DNA of 64,000 nucleotides. Source: Hydrogenophaga sp. PAMC20947 (lineage in GTDB: Bacteria > Pseudomonadota > Gammaproteobacteria > Burkholderiales > Burkholderiaceae_C). The position numbers were made by a program, and so were the translations under genes. This document shows, piece by piece, positions 34,296-45,028 of the stretch; within the stretch, counting starts at the first letter, position 1, and every line of letters begins with the position of its first letter. The DNA lies in NCBI RefSeq assembly GCF_004795855.1, contig NZ_CP039252.1, positions 4,402,001 through 4,466,000 of the forward strand, written 5' to 3'. The notes below the pieces were generated by a model, which had not been told where the DNA came from, searched no databases, and worked only from the letters and a program-made list of their open reading frames with translations.

Positions 34296-35146
34296 GCGTC
34301 GCGGCGCCGGTTCAGGGCCTGCAGCCCCGCCGCCAGTTCCACGATCTCTTCGGTGATGGCTTCCTGGCGCAAACGGCGTGCATCGGCCGCCAGTTCTTCT
34401 GCCAGGTGGGTCACGTTGTCATGGGCGGCCGCCATGGCCTGCAGGCGCGAAACGTTTTCGGCGCAGTGGCTGTGCAGCAGGGCATGGGTCAGGCGCGCCG
34501 AGAGGTATTCGTCGATCAGCTGATCGAGCAGGCGCTGCGGGGTGAGGTGAATCAGGGGATCTGAGCCCTGGGCCCGGCGCAGCGTGTCCAGGTCCAGCGG
34601 CAGCAAACGGTGGCGGGCCACCTGGTACTGGTTGCCTTCACCGACTTCGGCAAACACCATCTCGACGCTGCTGGCGGGCTCGCGCGCCAGGGCTTGCTCC
34701 AGCGCGGCCTGCAGGTGGTCGCTGGCCTCCACCACTGCATCGGCATGGGCGATCAGTGGTCCGGACCATTCAGGCTCGATACCCAGGGTGGGCGCCTGGC
34801 GCAGCCCTTGGGCGCCCAGCAGCATCACACGGGTGCCCGCCAGGTCGGGTATCGCGGTCAGGACCTTGTCACTCAGGCCGCCATTGAACGCCTGTTCGGC
34901 GCAGAACAGGATGCGCAAAGGTCGGATGCCTGCTGGCGCGGAGCGGCGGTCCTGGTTCGGCGGGATCAAGGCCAGTGCCTGGCCCATGGCGTCGGCCACC
35001 GCGCGGGCGTAGGCGTTGGTGCCCGCAATGAGTTTTTTGGCGTGCTCGGCGCGCGCGGCCGCCACGCCTTGCATGGCGCCCACCAATTCGCCGAAGCTGC
35101 TCACGGTGGCGAGGCGGGCCTGAACGTCGGCGGCACGTTGGGCCAT
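34286..35146 (-). CDS. atpG: N-ATPase gamma subunit
   Basis: The 286-residue gamma subunit forms the central rotor shaft linking the catalytic head to the c-ring. Its N-terminal coiled-coil helix begins ADVQARLATVSSFGELVGAMQGVAAAR, and the C-terminal helix includes RLQAMAAAHDNVTHLAEELAADARRLRQEAITEEIVELAAG. The divergent N-terminus compared with housekeeping AtpG (no RIxSVKNTQKIT) is expected for N-type enzymes. It is the last gene of the atpDCQRBEFAG operon, starting 2 bases after the atpA stop. Confidence 0.92.
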   Translation of the reverse strand: MAQRAADVQARLATVSSFGELVGAMQGVAAARAEHAKKLIAGTNAYARAVADAMGQALALIPPNQDRRSAPAGIRPLRILFCAEQAFNGGLSDKVLTAIPDLAGTRVMLLGAQGLRQAPTLGIEPEWSGPLIAHADAVVEASDHLQAALEQALAREPASSVEMVFAEVGEGNQYQVARHRLLPLDLDTLRRAQGSDPLIHLTPQRLLDQLIDEYLSARLTHALLHSHCAENVSRLQAMAAAHDNVTHLAEELAADARRLRQEAITEEIVELAAGLQALNRRRDAHS

Positions 35147-35148
35147 GG

Positions 35149-36681
35149 TCAGGCGGTGGGCGGCAGCGCCAGCAGGGGCACAACAGCCTTTGTCAAACGC
35201 GCGCGCTCGTCGGCGTCCACAGCGTTGCGCACGGTCAGGCGTTGGGTCAATTTGGGTTGGGCCGCCAGCGCCTGTGCCAGCCGCTCCACCACGGGCCCGA
35301 TATCGGCCGGCTCCACCGCGTCGAGCAAGCCCCCTTGCAGAGCGATCACGAGGGCGATCTGCGCGGCCGCGGCTTGTGGTGCGAGGCGGGGCTGGGCCAG
35401 CGCGGCCCGGATGCGGCGCCCGCGCGCAATCTGGGCGTGTACTTTGGGGTCGAGCTCGGTGCCGAAGCGGGTGAACAACTCCAGCTCCAGAAACTGGGCG
35501 TACTCCAGGCGCAGCGAGCTCACGGCCTCGCGCATCAGCGGCGCTTGCGTCTTGCCGCCCACGCGGCTCACGCTCAGGCCGGTGTCCACCGCAGGCAATT
35601 GCCCCAGGTGGAATTGTTTGGCATCGAGCACGATCTGGCCATCGGTGATGGAGATCAGGTTGGTGGGAATGTAGGCGGCCAGGTTGCCGGCTTCGGTTTG
35701 TGCAATGGGCAGGGCCGTGAGCGAACCACCGCCGCGCTCGGGTGAGAGCATGGCGGCGCGTTCCAGCAGGCGTGCATGCAGGTGAAACACATCGCCCGGG
35801 TAGGCTTCGCGCCCGGGCGGCTGCTGCATGAGCAGCGCGAGCTCGCGGTGGGTGGCGGCGTGTTTGCTCAGATCGTCAACCACCACCAGCGCGTGTTGCC
35901 CGCGATCGCGGAAGTACTCCGCCATGGAGAAGCCGGCAAACGGCGCGAGCCATTGCAGGCCGGGCGCAGCGGTGCTGGCCGCCACGACAAAGATCGTGCG
36001 TTCGGGGGCCCCCAGTCGGCGCACGGCGTCGATCACCGAAGCCGTGGCTTCCGACTTTTGCCCGACCGAGATGTACACGCAAATCAGTTCACTGTCGCGC
36101 TGGGCCAGCAGCGCATCCACGGCCACGGAGGTCTTGCCGGTGCCCCGGTCGCCGATGATGAGTTCGCGCTGACCGCGGCCGAGCGGGAACAAGGCGTCCA
36201 CCGCCAGTGTGCCGGTGTGCACCGGCTCGCGCACCAAGGCCCTGTCGATGATGGTGGGCGCCGCACGTTCGGCAGGCAGATACCCATCGTGGGAAATCGG
36301 CGGGCCGTCGTCGAGCGGGCGCCCCAGCGGATCGACCACGCGTCCCAGCAGGCCCGGGCCGACCGGTACTTGCACCACATCACGTCCCCGGGTGACCGGT
36401 TGACCGGTGCCCACGAGGTCGGGTTCATCGAGCAGCACGCAGGCGATGTGGTCGGGTTCCAGGCCGGCGGCGTAGCCCATGCGCCCCCCAGGAAAGTGCA
36501 ACAGTTCGTTGAGCCGCACACTGGCCAGGCCGGTGACATGGGCGATCCCGTCGGCCACGCTGTGCACTCGGCCGATTTCTTCGAACCGGGGCGCTTGCGC
36601 CGGCTGGGCCGCGATGCGCGACCAGGCGGCTGCGCGCCAAGGGGCCAGGCTGGCCGTGATGGGGGGTGCGTTGTTGCTCAT
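35149..36681 (-). CDS. atpA: N-ATPase alpha subunit
   Basis: The 510-residue alpha subunit has the beta-barrel N-terminal domain, the P-loop [11 protein letters not shown] (Walker A 177-184), [13 protein letters not shown] and [21 protein letters not shown] (Walker B region). [16 protein letters not shown] and [23 protein letters not shown] of the C-terminal domain follow. Alpha subunits bind but do not turn over nucleotide, forming alpha3beta3 with AtpD. It overlaps atpF by four bases (ATGA). The N-terminus is more divergent than that of a typical housekeeping alpha subunit, in line with a second, N-type enzyme. Confidence 0.95.
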   Translation of the reverse strand: MSNNAPPITASLAPWRAAAWSRIAAQPAQAPRFEEIGRVHSVADGIAHVTGLASVRLNELLHFPGGRMGYAAGLEPDHIACVLLDEPDLVGTGQPVTRGRDVVQVPVGPGLLGRVVDPLGRPLDDGPPISHDGYLPAERAAPTIIDRALVREPVHTGTLAVDALFPLGRGQRELIIGDRGTGKTSVAVDALLAQRDSELICVYISVGQKSEATASVIDAVRRLGAPERTIFVVAASTAAPGLQWLAPFAGFSMAEYFRDRGQHALVVVDDLSKHAATHRELALLMQQPPGREAYPGDVFHLHARLLERAAMLSPERGGGSLTALPIAQTEAGNLAAYIPTNLISITDGQIVLDAKQFHLGQLPAVDTGLSVSRVGGKTQAPLMREAVSSLRLEYAQFLELELFTRFGTELDPKVHAQIARGRRIRAALAQPRLAPQAAAAQIALVIALQGGLLDAVEPADIGPVVERLAQALAAQPKLTQRLTVRNAVDADERARLTKAVVPLLALPPTA

Positions 36682-37424
36682 GGGGCAGTCGGCTGCATCG
36701 CGGCTCGAGCGGCCGCCAGCTCGGCTGACCAGCTTTGCGACAGCACGCCGTGCTCAAAATGCAGTTCGGCACCGCGCAACAAGGCCGGCAGGGTCTCTGA
36801 TTGCAGATGGACTTCCGTCCCGAGTAACCGGCTGAGCTGGTCTTTCACCTTCTGCACGGTGACCTCGCTCGGTGCGCTGGCGCAGACCAGCGTGACGGGT
36901 GCGGGTTGCGTGGCGCCCAGCCAGTGTTGCCGTTCTTCTACCGGCGTTGCGTTCGCGTGCTCGAGCAGGGCGTCCACGAAGTCGTTGTCGGTGAGGGGTG
37001 TCGGGCTGCTGTGGATCAGGCGGGTGGCGAGATCAACGGCCATCGAGCCCGCTTCGGTCAACAGGGTTTGACTGGCCTGCAGGCGCTCTTTATCGAGTTG
37101 CTGACGTGCTTCGTTCTGCTGGGATTTCAGGGTGGCTTCGCCACTGGCCATCAGGGCCAGGCGCTCGGCCTCGGCGCTTTGCCGGGCTTCGCTCAGCACG
37201 TGTTCTCGGTCGCTGTCGATGGCCGCGCGCTGGGTCGCCAGCGCCTGGCTTTCCTGCTCGACCTGCTGGCGGGCTTGCGCCGCCTCGGACAGCTCGCTGG
37301 CAATGCGTTGCTGGCGCTTGTCGATCACAGCCATCAGCGGCTTGTACAGCAGCCAGCGCAGCAGGGCCAGCAGCACCGCCAAATTGATCGCCTGCAGCAG
37401 CAGGGTCCATCCGTCGAGTTGCAT
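36678..37424 (-). CDS. atpF: N-ATPase b subunit, long form with delta-like C-terminal part
   Basis: At 248 residues the protein is much longer than a usual b subunit (about 156). It has one N-terminal membrane helix ([20 protein letters not shown]) and a long charged coiled coil (about residues 35-125). A C-terminal region (about 130-248) ends with [39 protein letters not shown], which resembles the end of a delta subunit (I-D-x-S-V-x-G-G). The operon has no separate atpH, so this part probably does the job of delta in linking the stalk to the head. This layout is typical of N-ATPase operons. Confidence 0.9.
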   Translation of the reverse strand: MQLDGWTLLLQAINLAVLLALLRWLLYKPLMAVIDKRQQRIASELSEAAQARQQVEQESQALATQRAAIDSDREHVLSEARQSAEAERLALMASGEATLKSQQNEARQQLDKERLQASQTLLTEAGSMAVDLATRLIHSSPTPLTDNDFVDALLEHANATPVEERQHWLGATQPAPVTLVCASAPSEVTVQKVKDQLSRLLGTEVHLQSETLPALLRGAELHFEHGVLSQSWSAELAAARAAMQPTAP

Positions 37425-37427
37425 GGC

Positions 37428-37682
37428 TTATTTCACAAAAGGATTGGCGAACAACAGCAGCAAGGCCACCACCAGGCAGTAGATGGCCGTGGTTTCGATC
37501 ATGGCCAGGCCCACGAAGAGCGTGCGTGAGATGGTGCTGGCGGCCTCAGGCTGGCGGGCAATGGCGTCCATGGCGGCGGCCACGGATCGGCCTTCAGCCA
37601 GCGCCGGCCCGATCGCGCCAAAGGCCACCGCAAATGCAGCGCAAACGATGCTGCCCAGTTGAAGCCAGGTGGTGTTGTCCAT
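37428..37682 (-). CDS. atpE: N-ATPase c subunit (rotor ring)
   Basis: The 84-residue hairpin protein has two membrane helices. The ion-binding helix reads [23 protein letters not shown] with Glu63, Thr64, Thr65 and Tyr68, and helix 1 has Glu30 in [10 protein letters not shown] at the site of Gln32 of the Ilyobacter Na+ ring. The polar loop is ARQPEA. It therefore carries two carboxylates plus the Thr/Tyr of sodium-type sites, as known for N-ATPases; whether Na+ or H+ is carried cannot be told from this. AAAGGAAA precedes the ATG. A multi-copy ring subunit, it sits in the middle of the operon. Confidence 0.95.
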   Translation of the reverse strand: MDNTTWLQLGSIVCAAFAVAFGAIGPALAEGRSVAAAMDAIARQPEAASTISRTLFVGLAMIETTAIYCLVVALLLLFANPFVK

Positions 37683-37714
37683 GGGGTTTCCTTTCGGTTC
37701 GATTCAGAAAAAAA

Positions 37715-38386
37715 TCAGGTTTCGGTGTTGCCTGCCGCGGCGGCAATGAAGACCATGGCGAGAACCATGAAGATATAGGCCTGTATCAGGCCCGTGAGCA
37801 AGTCCAGTGCCATGAAGGGAATGGGCACCAGCAGCCCGGCCAGACCCAGCACCACGGCTGAAATGAACATGCCGCTCATGATGTTGCCAAACAGGCGCAC
37901 CGTCATGGAGAGCACGCGGGTGACCGCCTCGAGCAAATTGAGCGGCAACACAAACAGGTTGGGTTGGGCATAGCTCTTCATGTAGCCCCAGACGCCATGG
38001 CGTTTGACGCCCCAGCCCGTCACGGCGAAGAACACGGCCAGCGCCAGCACCAGATCGGTTTCGAGCGCGGCCGTGGGCGGTTCGGCGCCGGGCAGAAGAC
38101 CGCTGAGGTTCGCAAACAGGATGAAGAGAAACAGCGTGCCGATCAGGGGCAAAAAGGGCTCAGGGTCGAGCCGCATGGTCGATTTCATTTCGTCGCGCAG
38201 CGTGGTGATCATCAGTTCAGCGAAGGTTTGAACCCGACCAGGCTTGTCCACCGACAGGCGCCGGGTGACCCACCATGAAAGGGCCACCATGACCACCATC
38301 ACGACCCAGGTTGTGACCACCGGTCGGGTGATGAGCATGGGGCCGATCTGCCAGACCAGCTCGTGGTTGAACGGATTGGTCTTCAT
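37715..38386 (-). CDS. atpB: N-ATPase a subunit
   Basis: The 223-residue membrane subunit forms the ion half-channels. It has about five to six helices, with the essential Arg in SMTVRLFGNIMSGMF and the conserved final helix LTGLIQAYIFMVLAMVFIAAAA. FVLPLNLLEAVTRVLS is also typical. The start at 38386 gives a four-base overlap with atpR; the longer frame to 38620 is antisense-like extension. It works with the c-ring encoded 32 bases downstream. Confidence 0.93.
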   Translation of the reverse strand: MKTNPFNHELVWQIGPMLITRPVVTTWVVMVVMVALSWWVTRRLSVDKPGRVQTFAELMITTLRDEMKSTMRLDPEPFLPLIGTLFLFILFANLSGLLPGAEPPTAALETDLVLALAVFFAVTGWGVKRHGVWGYMKSYAQPNLFVLPLNLLEAVTRVLSMTVRLFGNIMSGMFISAVVLGLAGLLVPIPFMALDLLTGLIQAYIFMVLAMVFIAAAAGNTET

Positions 38387-38673
38387 GGCTGCACCGGGTT
38401 CCCTTCTGTGCGGCGCGCTCTTCTGATCAAGACCACGCGCGCAGCCACGATGCCCAGCGCCAGCGCCAGCAATGGCCAAGCGCCAAAACGCACCGCCCAC
38501 CAGCATGCGCCCACGAGCACCGCGATGCGCAGCAATTGCACGGGCAGCACGGTGCGCCAGTTGGGTCCTTCGGCGCTGACCAGGCGTTGGCTGAGCCAAT
38601 GCAGCGAGCCAAAGTGCCACAGGCCCACGAGCAGACCGAGTCCACCAAACAGAAGCAGGTTCAAGGGGGTCAT
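38383..38673 (-). CDS. atpR: N-ATPase subunit AtpR
   Basis: This 96-residue hydrophobic protein has three predicted membrane helices (LLLFGGLGLLVGLWHFGSLHW; VQLLRIAVLVGACWWAVRFG; LLALALGIVAARVVLIRRAR). AtpR is found only in N-type ATPase operons, between atpQ and atpB, and is thought to take part in c-ring assembly or ion entry through a conserved Arg in a membrane helix; Arg49 in LLRIAVL is a candidate. Position in the operon supports the name strongly. Confidence 0.9.
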   Translation of the reverse strand: MTPLNLLLFGGLGLLVGLWHFGSLHWLSQRLVSAEGPNWRTVLPVQLLRIAVLVGACWWAVRFGAWPLLALALGIVAARVVLIRRARRTEGNPVQP

Positions 38674-38692
38674 GAACAGAGGTCCTTGGAAT

Positions 38693-38994
38693 TCATGGTT
38701 CGTGCATCCAGCGCCAGGCCGACCAGCCGCCCAGCAACAAACCCAGCAAGAGCAGGGCGGCCGTGAAGGTGATGCCGGTGGACAACCAGTTGTCCAGCCA
38801 GCGCCCCAGCCACACGCCCAGCAGGGCGGGTATCACGATGATCCACCCGAGCACGCCCACCGCCGCGAACTGCCGGGCCAGCGAGGGGTCGCCGTCGCGC
38901 AGCCAGCGCTGGGCAGAGCCCGCGCGGCGGCGCACCTGTTTCAACAAAGCGCTGTTGGTGTCTTCGCTGGCCCCGGGGCGGTGGTCGTCTTCGT

Positions 38995-38998
<4 letters not shown>
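38693..38998 (-). CDS. atpQ: N-ATPase subunit AtpQ (AtpI/AtpZ-like)
   Basis: The 101-residue protein has a charged N-terminus (about residues 1-40) and two membrane helices (AAVGVLGWIIVIPALLGVWLGRWLD and FTAALLLLGLLLGGWSAWRW). This is the AtpQ of N-ATPase operons, related to the AtpZ/AtpI assembly factors. Its ATG overlaps the atpC stop by four bases. A role in assembly or Mg2+ uptake has been proposed for the family; the sequence shows only topology. Confidence 0.9.
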
Positions 38999-42039
<3,041 letters not shown>

Positions 42040-42291
42040 GGAACCATGATGGGGCAAGAAGATGACTCGGGGCTTAAGCTGGATCAAATCATTTGAAGAT
42101 GTTCAAGTCATCACCCCGTGAAAAACCCAGGAGTGTGGCGGATTCAGCGCTGCAGAGTTCGTAGCGTCAATGGACCATGCCAGTCGCCGCCGCGACTGGC
42201 GGTCTCGCTTGAGGTGTTTAATTTGCTCGGTACTTGTCGGTACCGTGCGGCCATGCGCTGTTCTAAAAATCATCCATCCAGGAGACAAAAC

Positions 42292-43719
42292 ATGACAAAA
42301 CAGGCGACGGACTACCTGGTCATCGGCAGCGGGGCAGTGGGTCTGGCTTTTGTCGACACCTTGCTCGACGAGGCTCCCAATGCCCACATCACCATCGTGG
42401 ACCGACACGGCAAACCGGGCGGGCACTGGAACGACGCCTACTCGTTCGTGGCACTGCACCAGCCATCGTCTTTTTATGGCGTCAACTCCTTGCCGCTGGG
42501 CAGCGACCGCAAGGACGTGATGGGGGTGAACAAGGGCTTTTTCGAGCTGGCCTCCGGGCCCGAGGTCAGTGGCTACTTTGAGCGGGTGATGCACCAGAAG
42601 CTGCTGCCCAGTGGCCGGGTCAACTACCACCCCATGAGCGACTATGTGGGCGAAGGCCGCTTTGTTTCGCTGTTGTCGGGCGCAGCCACCGAGGTGGAGG
42701 TCCGCCGGCGGGTGGTGGACGCCAGCTACTTCGGAACCCAGGTGCCGTCGACCCGAAAGCCCAAATACAGCGTTGCCGAAGGCGTGCGGGTGGTGCCGCC
42801 CAATGCCTTGCCCGACCTGTGGCAGCAGCCAGCGGCCTTGCCCCGGCACTTCGCCATCGTGGGCGCCGGCAAGACGGCGATGGATGTGGGCGTGTGGTTG
42901 CTGCAGTGTGGCGCACATCCCGACGGCATCAGCTGGGTGGTGCCGCGCGACTCGTGGTTGATCAACCGCCAGTGCGTGCAACCCGGATTGGAGTTCTTCA
43001 AGGAAGTCATTGGGGGGCAGGCCGACCAGATGGAGGCTTTTGCCGCCGCCTCGTCGGTGGACGATCTTTATGCGCGGTTGGAGGCTTGCGACCAGATGCT
43101 GCGCATCGACCCCGAGCAGCAGCCTTCGATGTTCCACTACGCCACGATCTCCAAAGCCGAGGTGGCGCTGTTGCGGCAGATCCGCCAGGTGATTCGCAAG
43201 GGCCATGTGCAGGCGATCGAGGCCCAAGGGCTGACGCTGGACGGTGGCTTTGAAGCCATGCCCGCCGAGACCTTGTACATCGACTGCACCGCCTCGGCTG
43301 TGGAGCAGCGGCCACCCCAACCGATCTTCCAGGACCACAAGATGGTCTTGCAACTGGTGCGCGCGCCGCAACCCACTTTCAGTGCCGCGCTGATCGCTTA
43401 TGTAGAGGCCCATTTTGAAGGGGATGCGCGCAAGAACCAGCTGTGTATGCCGGTGCCGTTCCCGACCAACCTGGCGGGCTACCTGGGGTCCACTGCGGTC
43501 AGCATGATGAACCAGGTCAGCTGGTCGCAGGACGAAGCCTTGCGCGCATGGGTGCGCAACAGCCGCCTGGACGGTTTTGGCAAAGTGATGGCCTCTGCCG
43601 ACAAGGCCAACGCCGAACACCAGGCCATTCTGGGGCGCATGCGCAGCGTGGCCAAGGCCGCCATGGGCAATGTGCAAAAACTCATGGTGACGGCCCCGGT
43701 ATCGCCGGCGGGGCGCTGA
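42292..43719 (+). CDS. FAD/NAD(P)-binding oxidoreductase
   Basis: The 475-residue protein has an N-terminal dinucleotide motif (YLVIGSGAVGLAFVDTL) and a GRPGGHWND-like FAD contact (HGKPGGHWNDAYSF). A second Rossmann motif in the middle reads HFAIVGAGKTAMDVGVWLL. This order is that of flavin-containing monooxygenase-like proteins, but the BVMO/FMO fingerprint is not evident. The substrate is unknown. GGAG lies 7 bases before the ATG. It is divergent from the PHA-synthase-like/N-ATPase unit across 252 bp. Confidence 0.8.
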   Translation: MTKQATDYLVIGSGAVGLAFVDTLLDEAPNAHITIVDRHGKPGGHWNDAYSFVALHQPSSFYGVNSLPLGSDRKDVMGVNKGFFELASGPEVSGYFERVMHQKLLPSGRVNYHPMSDYVGEGRFVSLLSGAATEVEVRRRVVDASYFGTQVPSTRKPKYSVAEGVRVVPPNALPDLWQQPAALPRHFAIVGAGKTAMDVGVWLLQCGAHPDGISWVVPRDSWLINRQCVQPGLEFFKEVIGGQADQMEAFAAASSVDDLYARLEACDQMLRIDPEQQPSMFHYATISKAEVALLRQIRQVIRKGHVQAIEAQGLTLDGGFEAMPAETLYIDCTASAVEQRPPQPIFQDHKMVLQLVRAPQPTFSAALIAYVEAHFEGDARKNQLCMPVPFPTNLAGYLGSTAVSMMNQVSWSQDEALRAWVRNSRLDGFGKVMASADKANAEHQAILGRMRSVAKAAMGNVQKLMVTAPVSPAGR

Positions 43720-43737
43720 AGCAATAGATCAGCGCCC
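43711..43737. terminator. hairpin between convergent genes
   Basis: GGGCGCTGA (43711-43719) pairs perfectly with TCAGCGCCC (43729-43737) around a 9-base loop. It overlaps the stop codon of the flavoprotein gene and lies before the stop of the convergent gene at 43771. No T-tract follows, so it may act as a bidirectional pause or mRNA 3' end rather than a classical intrinsic terminator. Confidence 0.4.
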
Positions 43738-43770
43738 AAGCGTGTCGTGGGCGCTGCCTGGGTGCTGGCG

Positions 43771-44994
43771 TCAGTCGGCCTCGATGGCGAAACTGAGGCC
43801 AGCCCGGGCCTGCAGCCGGTTCAACAAAGGCAAGCCCATGGCAGCACCTGGGGTCCAGACGCCACCGGGTGCCATGGTGTGGTCCACTTCGCGGATCAGG
43901 CACAACGCGCTCTCGGCGATGAGCTTGCAGGTCGAACCGTAGCCTGGATCGCGGTCGCCCTTGACGCGGGCGCGCAGCACCTGGCCGCTGGCGGTCTGGC
44001 CCGCGAAAACCAGGTCGTACAGGCCCGACTCGCGTTGCTGCAGGCTCGGGCCTTCACCCGGCTTGGGCAGTACAAAGCGCCGGATCAGAGCCCGGGTGGG
44101 CGCGATGGCGAGCAGGATGTTCTGGATGCGGTCCTTGCGGGCACTCTTCTTGGCACGCAGCTCGCCCTTTTCACCTTTGCCGGTGAGCATGCGTTCGCTG
44201 TAGAGGAAGTCGGTGCCCCAGGGGTGTCCGCGCAGGGCGTTGGTGCGGTGCACGTTCTTGGTGTTGATGGGCGCCATCACAAAAGGCGCGGTCCAGCTTT
44301 GCACCAGTTCGTCCCATTCGGCCACGCTGTCATCGGGCTGCCGCGGGCCTTTGAATCCGGGCACCAGTGCGTAGGGGTTGCCCAAGGTTTTGATGAGCGA
44401 TTTGTCGCGGCCCACAGCCTCCATGGTGGCGAGCAGGCTGGCAGCGGTTCCACCCGAAGGTCCGCCCTTGATGGCCTTGACCCGACCATGCACGCGTTTC
44501 AACGGTTCCCCGAAACGTTGCTGTGCTTCGTTCTGCAGAAACAGCACGCCCAGGTCAAACGGGATGGAGTCGAATCCGCAGGAAAACACGATGCGCGCGC
44601 CGCTGGCCGCAGCGACCTTTTGCAACTGGGGGATTTTCTGGGCCATCCAGCCCGGTTCGCCGCACAAATCCACATAGTCGGTGCCGGCTTCTGCGCAGGC
44701 CGTGACGAGTTGATTGCCCACGAGCTGGTAGGGGCCCACGGTGGTGATGACCACGCGGGTCTGGGCCACCAGTGCCTTGAGCGCAGCCGTATCGCTGGCG
44801 TCGGCCACCAGCAGCGGCAACGCCGCATCGATGCCCAGCTGATCACGCACCTGCCGCAGCTTGGCTTCGCTGCGTCCGGCCATGGCCCAGGTGACTTCGC
44901 GCCCATCGCCGTAGGTTTTGTGGAGGTATTCAGCGACCAGCCGGCCGGTGAACCCGGTGGCGCCAAAAACGATGATGTCGTAGGGTTTTTGCAT
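43771..44994 (-). CDS. saccharopine dehydrogenase-like NADP-binding protein (trans-acting enoyl reductase family)
   Basis: The 407-residue protein opens with a Rossmann motif IIVFGATGFTGRLVAEYL and continues with VITTVGPYQLVGNQLVTACAEAGTDYVDLCGE, typical of the saccharopine-dehydrogenase-like family. That family also includes mycobacterial trans-acting enoyl reductases. FSCGFDSIPFDLGVLFL is another hallmark. The natural substrate in proteobacteria is unknown; a lipid or polyketide enoyl reduction is a guess from the family. The gene starts 34 bases after the histidine-kinase stop on the same strand and might be cotranscribed. Confidence 0.85.
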   Translation of the reverse strand: MQKPYDIIVFGATGFTGRLVAEYLHKTYGDGREVTWAMAGRSEAKLRQVRDQLGIDAALPLLVADASDTAALKALVAQTRVVITTVGPYQLVGNQLVTACAEAGTDYVDLCGEPGWMAQKIPQLQKVAAASGARIVFSCGFDSIPFDLGVLFLQNEAQQRFGEPLKRVHGRVKAIKGGPSGGTAASLLATMEAVGRDKSLIKTLGNPYALVPGFKGPRQPDDSVAEWDELVQSWTAPFVMAPINTKNVHRTNALRGHPWGTDFLYSERMLTGKGEKGELRAKKSARKDRIQNILLAIAPTRALIRRFVLPKPGEGPSLQQRESGLYDLVFAGQTASGQVLRARVKGDRDPGYGSTCKLIAESALCLIREVDHTMAPGGVWTPGAAMGLPLLNRLQARAGLSFAIEAD

Positions 44995-45028
44995 GGCGAA
45001 TGTTGCCACGCCGTGGCCGCAAAATCCG

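Noticed and set aside
42103..43677. 524-codon minus-strand open frame over the FAD oxidoreductase gene.
   Set aside because: Composition of a GC-skew shadow; two Rossmann motifs are on the plus strand.
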